From positions 1 through 34,667 of the forward strand of contig NZ_JAINDZ010000044.1 in NCBI RefSeq assembly GCF_019802345.1: 34,667 nt of DNA, read 5' to 3'. The notes below the pieces were generated by a model that was not told the DNA's origin, searched no databases, and worked only from the letters and a program-made list of their open reading frames with translations. Below are positions 32,177 to 34,667 of this stretch, piece by piece. A program made the translations under genes and the position numbers. The stretch comes from Methylosinus sp. Sm6. Its GTDB lineage: Bacteria > Pseudomonadota > Alphaproteobacteria > Rhizobiales > Beijerinckiaceae. Numbering within the stretch: position 1 is the stretch's first letter; every line of letters starts with the position of its first letter.

Positions 32177-33910
32177 TCAGCCCTTCTTCGGGCCTTCGGC
32201 TTCTCTCGCCTTCAGCGCGGCGCCGAGAATGTCGCCGAGCGAGGCGCCGGAGTCGGCGGAGCCGTACTGCGCGATCGCCTCCTTCTCCTCGGCCACCTCG
32301 AGCGCCTTGATCGACACCGCGACCTTGCGCGCCTTGCGGTCGAACAGAGTGATGCGGACATCGACCTTCTCGCCGACGGCGAAGCGCTCGGGACGCTGGT
32401 CGGCGCGGTCGCGCGCCAGCTCGTTGCGCTTGATGAAGGTGGTGAGATCGGTGCCGAGGATCTTCACCTCGAGACCGGCCTCCTTCACCTCCAGCACCTC
32501 GGTGGTGACGACGGCGCCCTTCTTGACCTCGCCCGCGCCCTCCTCGGCGGAGATGGAGGCGAAGGGATCATTGGCGAGCTGCTTCACGCCGAGCGAGATG
32601 CGCTCCTTCTCGATGTCGACGTCGAGCACCTGAGCGGTGATGACGTCGCCCTTCTTATACTCCTCGATCACCTGCTCGCCCGGACGGTTCCAGTCGAGAT
32701 CGGAGAGATGGACCATGCCGTCCACATCGCCGTCGAGACCGATGAACAGGCCGAACTCGGTCTTGTTCTTGACCTCGCCGGAAACGGTCGAGCCCTGCGG
32801 GTGCTTCTCGGCGAAGGCCTCCCAGGGGTTCTGCAGCGTCTGCTTGAGGCCGAGCGAGATGCGGCGCTTGATGGGATCGACCTCGAGCACCTGGACGTCG
32901 ACCTCCTGGCTCGTCGCGACGATCTTGCCGGGATGCACGTTCTTCTTCGTCCAGGACATTTCCGAGACGTGGACGAGGCCCTCGATCCCCGGCTCCAGCT
33001 CCACGAAGGCGCCGTAGTCGGTGATGTTGGTGACGCGGCCGTGGAACTTGGCGCCGATCGGATATTTCGCCTCGATGCCCTGCCACGGATCTTCGAGCAG
33101 CTGCTTCATGCCGAGCGAGATGCGATGCGTCTCGTGATTGATCTTGATGATTTTTACACGCACGCTCTGGCCGATGGACAGAACCTCGCTCGGGTGGTTG
33201 ACCCGGCGCCAGGCGACGTCGGTCACATGCAGCAGGCCGTCGATGCCGCCGAGATCCACGAAGGCGCCGTAATCGGTGATGTTCTTGACGACGCCCTCGA
33301 TGACCTGCCCCTCCTCGAGGTTGGCCACGATCTCGTGACGCTGCTCGGCGCGGCTCTCCTCGAGCACGGTGCGGCGCGACACGACGATATTGCCGCGGCG
33401 GCGATCCATTTTCAGGATATGGAAGGGCTGCGGCACATTCATCAGCGGGCCGACGTCCCGGATCGGACGAATGTCGACCTGCGAGCGCGGCAGGAAGGCC
33501 ACGGCGCCGTCCAGATCGACGGTGAAGCCGCCCTTGACCTGATTGAAGATGACGCCCTCGACCTTCTCGTTGTTCTCGAAGCCCTTCTCGAGCTTGACCC
33601 AGCTCTCCTCGCGGCGCGCCTTGTCGCGCGAGATCACGGCCTCGCCGAGCGCGTTCTCGATGCGCTCGAGATAGACCTCGACCTCCTCGCCCACCTTCGG
33701 AGCGGGATCGCGGCCATAGCCGGTGAATTCCTTGAGGGCCACACGCCCTTCGGTCTTGAGGCCGACATCGATGACGGCGACGTCCTTCTCGATGGCGACG
33801 ACGCGGCCCTTGATGACGGACCCTTCGAAAGCCTCGTTCTGGCCGTAGCTTTCGTCGAGCAGGGCGGCAAAATCCTCGCGCGAAGGCGCGCGCTCTGTTG
33901 CAGTGGACAT
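32177..33910 (-). CDS. rpsA: 30S ribosomal protein S1
   Basis: A 577-residue RNA-binding protein of the small subunit that helps mRNA loading. Six S1 domains follow in series. Examples are EGSVIKGRVVAIEKDVAVID near residue 29, GVVKNITDYGAFVDLGGIDG near 205, GRVTNITDYGAFVELEPGIEG near 292 and GEVKNKTEFGLFIGLDGDVDG near 378; the last domain is more diverged. The ATG has AGGAG seven bases upstream, so the longer upstream frame is not used. The leader of about 200 bases carries a palindrome. The gene ends at a strong terminator. cmk, often upstream in related genomes, is not found in the 757 bases before it. Confidence 0.97.
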   Translation of the reverse strand: MSTATERAPSREDFAALLDESYGQNEAFEGSVIKGRVVAIEKDVAVIDVGLKTEGRVALKEFTGYGRDPAPKVGEEVEVYLERIENALGEAVISRDKARREESWVKLEKGFENNEKVEGVIFNQVKGGFTVDLDGAVAFLPRSQVDIRPIRDVGPLMNVPQPFHILKMDRRRGNIVVSRRTVLEESRAEQRHEIVANLEEGQVIEGVVKNITDYGAFVDLGGIDGLLHVTDVAWRRVNHPSEVLSIGQSVRVKIIKINHETHRISLGMKQLLEDPWQGIEAKYPIGAKFHGRVTNITDYGAFVELEPGIEGLVHVSEMSWTKKNVHPGKIVATSQEVDVQVLEVDPIKRRISLGLKQTLQNPWEAFAEKHPQGSTVSGEVKNKTEFGLFIGLDGDVDGMVHLSDLDWNRPGEQVIEEYKKGDVITAQVLDVDIEKERISLGVKQLANDPFASISAEEGAGEVKKGAVVTTEVLEVKEAGLEVKILGTDLTTFIKRNELARDRADQRPERFAVGEKVDVRITLFDRKARKVAVSIKALEVAEEKEAIAQYGSADSGASLGDILGAALKAREAEGPKKG

Positions 33911-34017
33911 TCGTTCTCCTGAGGACCCTTGTCGGGCGGGCGCCGGCTGAGGTTGGCGTTGCGGATGGGCTTCTTCGGTCGGAGGCTTCCCCGGCGGCTG
34001 CGGCCGGAGGAAACGAA

Positions 34018-34035
34018 AGTTCTCATGCGAGAACT
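34018..34035 (-). promoter_or_regulatory. Palindrome in the rpsA leader
   Basis: AGTTCTC (34018-34024), loop ATGC, GAGAACT (34029-34035): a perfect seven-base stem about 110 bases before the rpsA start. S1 is autoregulated through leader hairpins in enterobacteria; a similar role here is only a suggestion. Confidence 0.3.
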
Positions 34036-34109
34036 GGCCGGCGCGGCCCGATCGAAAAAGCTCTGGTTGAAAACAGGAGAGGCCGGAAGGAAACCCCGCC
34101 GGCCGCACC

Positions 34110-34145
34110 TGTGGATAATCTAGCAGGGCGGCGCGGGTCCGGCAA
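34110..34145 (-). promoter_or_regulatory. Candidate rpsA promoter overlapping a perfect DnaA box
   Basis: On the minus strand TTGCCG (34140-34145) and TAGATT (34117-34122) are separated by 17 bases. The 9-mer TTATCCACA (34110-34118), the consensus DnaA box, overlaps the end of the -10 and the likely start site. The start would lie about 200 bases before the rpsA ATG. Confidence 0.5.
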
Positions 34146-34479
34146 GAGAGGGACTGTGGCCGTAATCGCCCGCCGCGAAGGACTGCTGCTTCGCTCTCGA
34201 GCGACGGCGCTGATCTGGGGAGAAGAGCCAGCTCGTCGCGCGGCGCGAGGCGCCGCTTTCGGGAAAGTCTCAGTTTCAATTTCGGACGCGAATCGGTTTT
34301 CGTGGCCAATGGCCGAGACGCGCCATAAGCGGATCCTTGATCCGAAGGCTAGACGCCTCTTACTCACCATTTGGTCGGCGTCCTGCAGCGCGAGCCTATT
34401 GCGATAGTTCCAGCTTGACGGGGTTCCTCTATGCGTGCGAGCCTGTGGTCATTGCAACCCAGCAGGAGGAGGATGGAAG

Positions 34480-34536
34480 ATGCAAGCGCCCATTGAACTC
34501 TATCCTCGCGATCCGCTGCTTTCCCGGTCTTTCTAG
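34480..34536 (+). CDS. Possible 18-residue leader peptide
   Basis: ATG 34480 follows the very strong ribosome binding site AGGAGGAGG (34464-34472) and opens MQAPIELYPRDPLLSRSF, then TAG. An overlapping frame from ATG 34432 reads MRASLWSLQPSRRRMEDASAH. Neither resembles a known family. A leader peptide or small protein for a gene beyond the window is possible, as is chance. Confidence 0.25.
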   Translation: MQAPIELYPRDPLLSRSF

Positions 34537-34667
34537 CTGATCGAAGCCCGGGGGCACGCGGTCTCAATCCCTTTTCGGCCCGACGCCACAGGTCGTGTCC
34601 CCACCGGTGGTGTAGCAGTTCGGGAGCAAGCCGCTCGCGACGCGCGCTTTTCATAGCGCCGTAGCGA

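Larger units (their letters stand above)
33911..34667. other. Upstream region of rpsA, no supported gene
   Basis: The first 200 bases are the probable rpsA leader and promoter. The rest has only short frames without family similarity. One 18-codon frame at 34480-34536 has a strong ribosome binding site. No tRNA, repeat copy or cmk/aroA fragment was recognised. Confidence 0.55.

Noticed and set aside
31745-33922. 725-codon plus-strand frame opposite rpsA
   Set aside because: A shadow of the S1 gene; its repeated pattern mirrors the S1 domain repeats.
34110-34118. Replication origin at the DnaA box
   Set aside because: Only one perfect box was seen, without an AT-rich unwinding region or neighbouring dnaA/hemE/parAB genes.
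34364-34654. 96-codon minus-strand frame near the right edge
   Set aside because: No similarity to cmk or any family that I recognise, and no ribosome binding site worth noting.

Overview
The window is GC-rich chromosomal DNA from an alphaproteobacterium, most likely of the order Hyphomicrobiales (Rhizobiales). A methanotroph-type relative such as Methylosinus or Methylocystis is a guess from overall feel, not shown by a marker gene. The order-level call rests on dispersed palindromic repeats whose shadow translations contain MAGLVPAIHA, HPEERPxGASRR and SLFATRYSP, on a PodJ-like polarity protein, on the lptC-lptA and rnd arrangement, and on a candidate CtrA box. All genes look chromosomal. 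No transposase, integrase, CRISPR array or rRNA gene was seen.

Layout. 1-2.1 kb (minus): a small CydP-like protein and cydA of a cytochrome bd quinol oxidase; where cydB would be expected there is only repeat DNA up to the window edge. 2.3-3.1 kb: tRNA-Asp(GTC) with a good promoter, then two tandem DUF1640-like coiled-coil membrane proteins. 3.2-8.7 kb (minus): a beta-oxidation set (DmdC-type acyl-CoA dehydrogenase, thiolase, FadJ-type hydratase/3-hydroxyacyl-CoA dehydrogenase), with a large inverted-repeat element in each intergenic gap. 9.1-13.1 kb (plus): a 1336-residue PodJ-like coiled-coil/TM/Sel1 protein. 13.2-17.7 kb (plus): a glycine-zipper mini-protein, a YfhO-type polytopic membrane protein and a group II PLP decarboxylase. 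17.8-19.0 kb (plus): prfB with a classic programmed +1 frameshift. 19.0-19.3 kb: an operator-like palindrome and a decayed toxin-antitoxin relic. 19.3-22.3 kb (minus): a Kef-type K+/H+ antiporter, a DUF3775 protein and nicotinamidase.

22.3-29.5 kb is the most unusual part. It holds a COG2187-type kinase-like protein, nicotinate phosphoribosyltransferase, a PRPP synthetase carrying an extra N-terminal domain of about 170 residues that looks PAS-like, an alpha/beta hydrolase, a hibernation factor fused to a cold-shock domain, a phosphoribosyltransferase and alanine dehydrogenase. Together with pncA this gives nicotinamide to nicotinate to NaMN with a dedicated PRPP supply, next to ribosome hibernation and an NADH-consuming dehydrogenase. 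I read it as a candidate low-energy or low-oxygen module; this is inference.

29.5-34.7 kb: a PEBP-family protein (plus), then minus-strand lptA-lptC-rnd (without lptB) and rpsA with a strong terminator. A candidate rpsA promoter has a perfect DnaA-box 9-mer over its -10 region. The last 560 bases hold no gene I can support.
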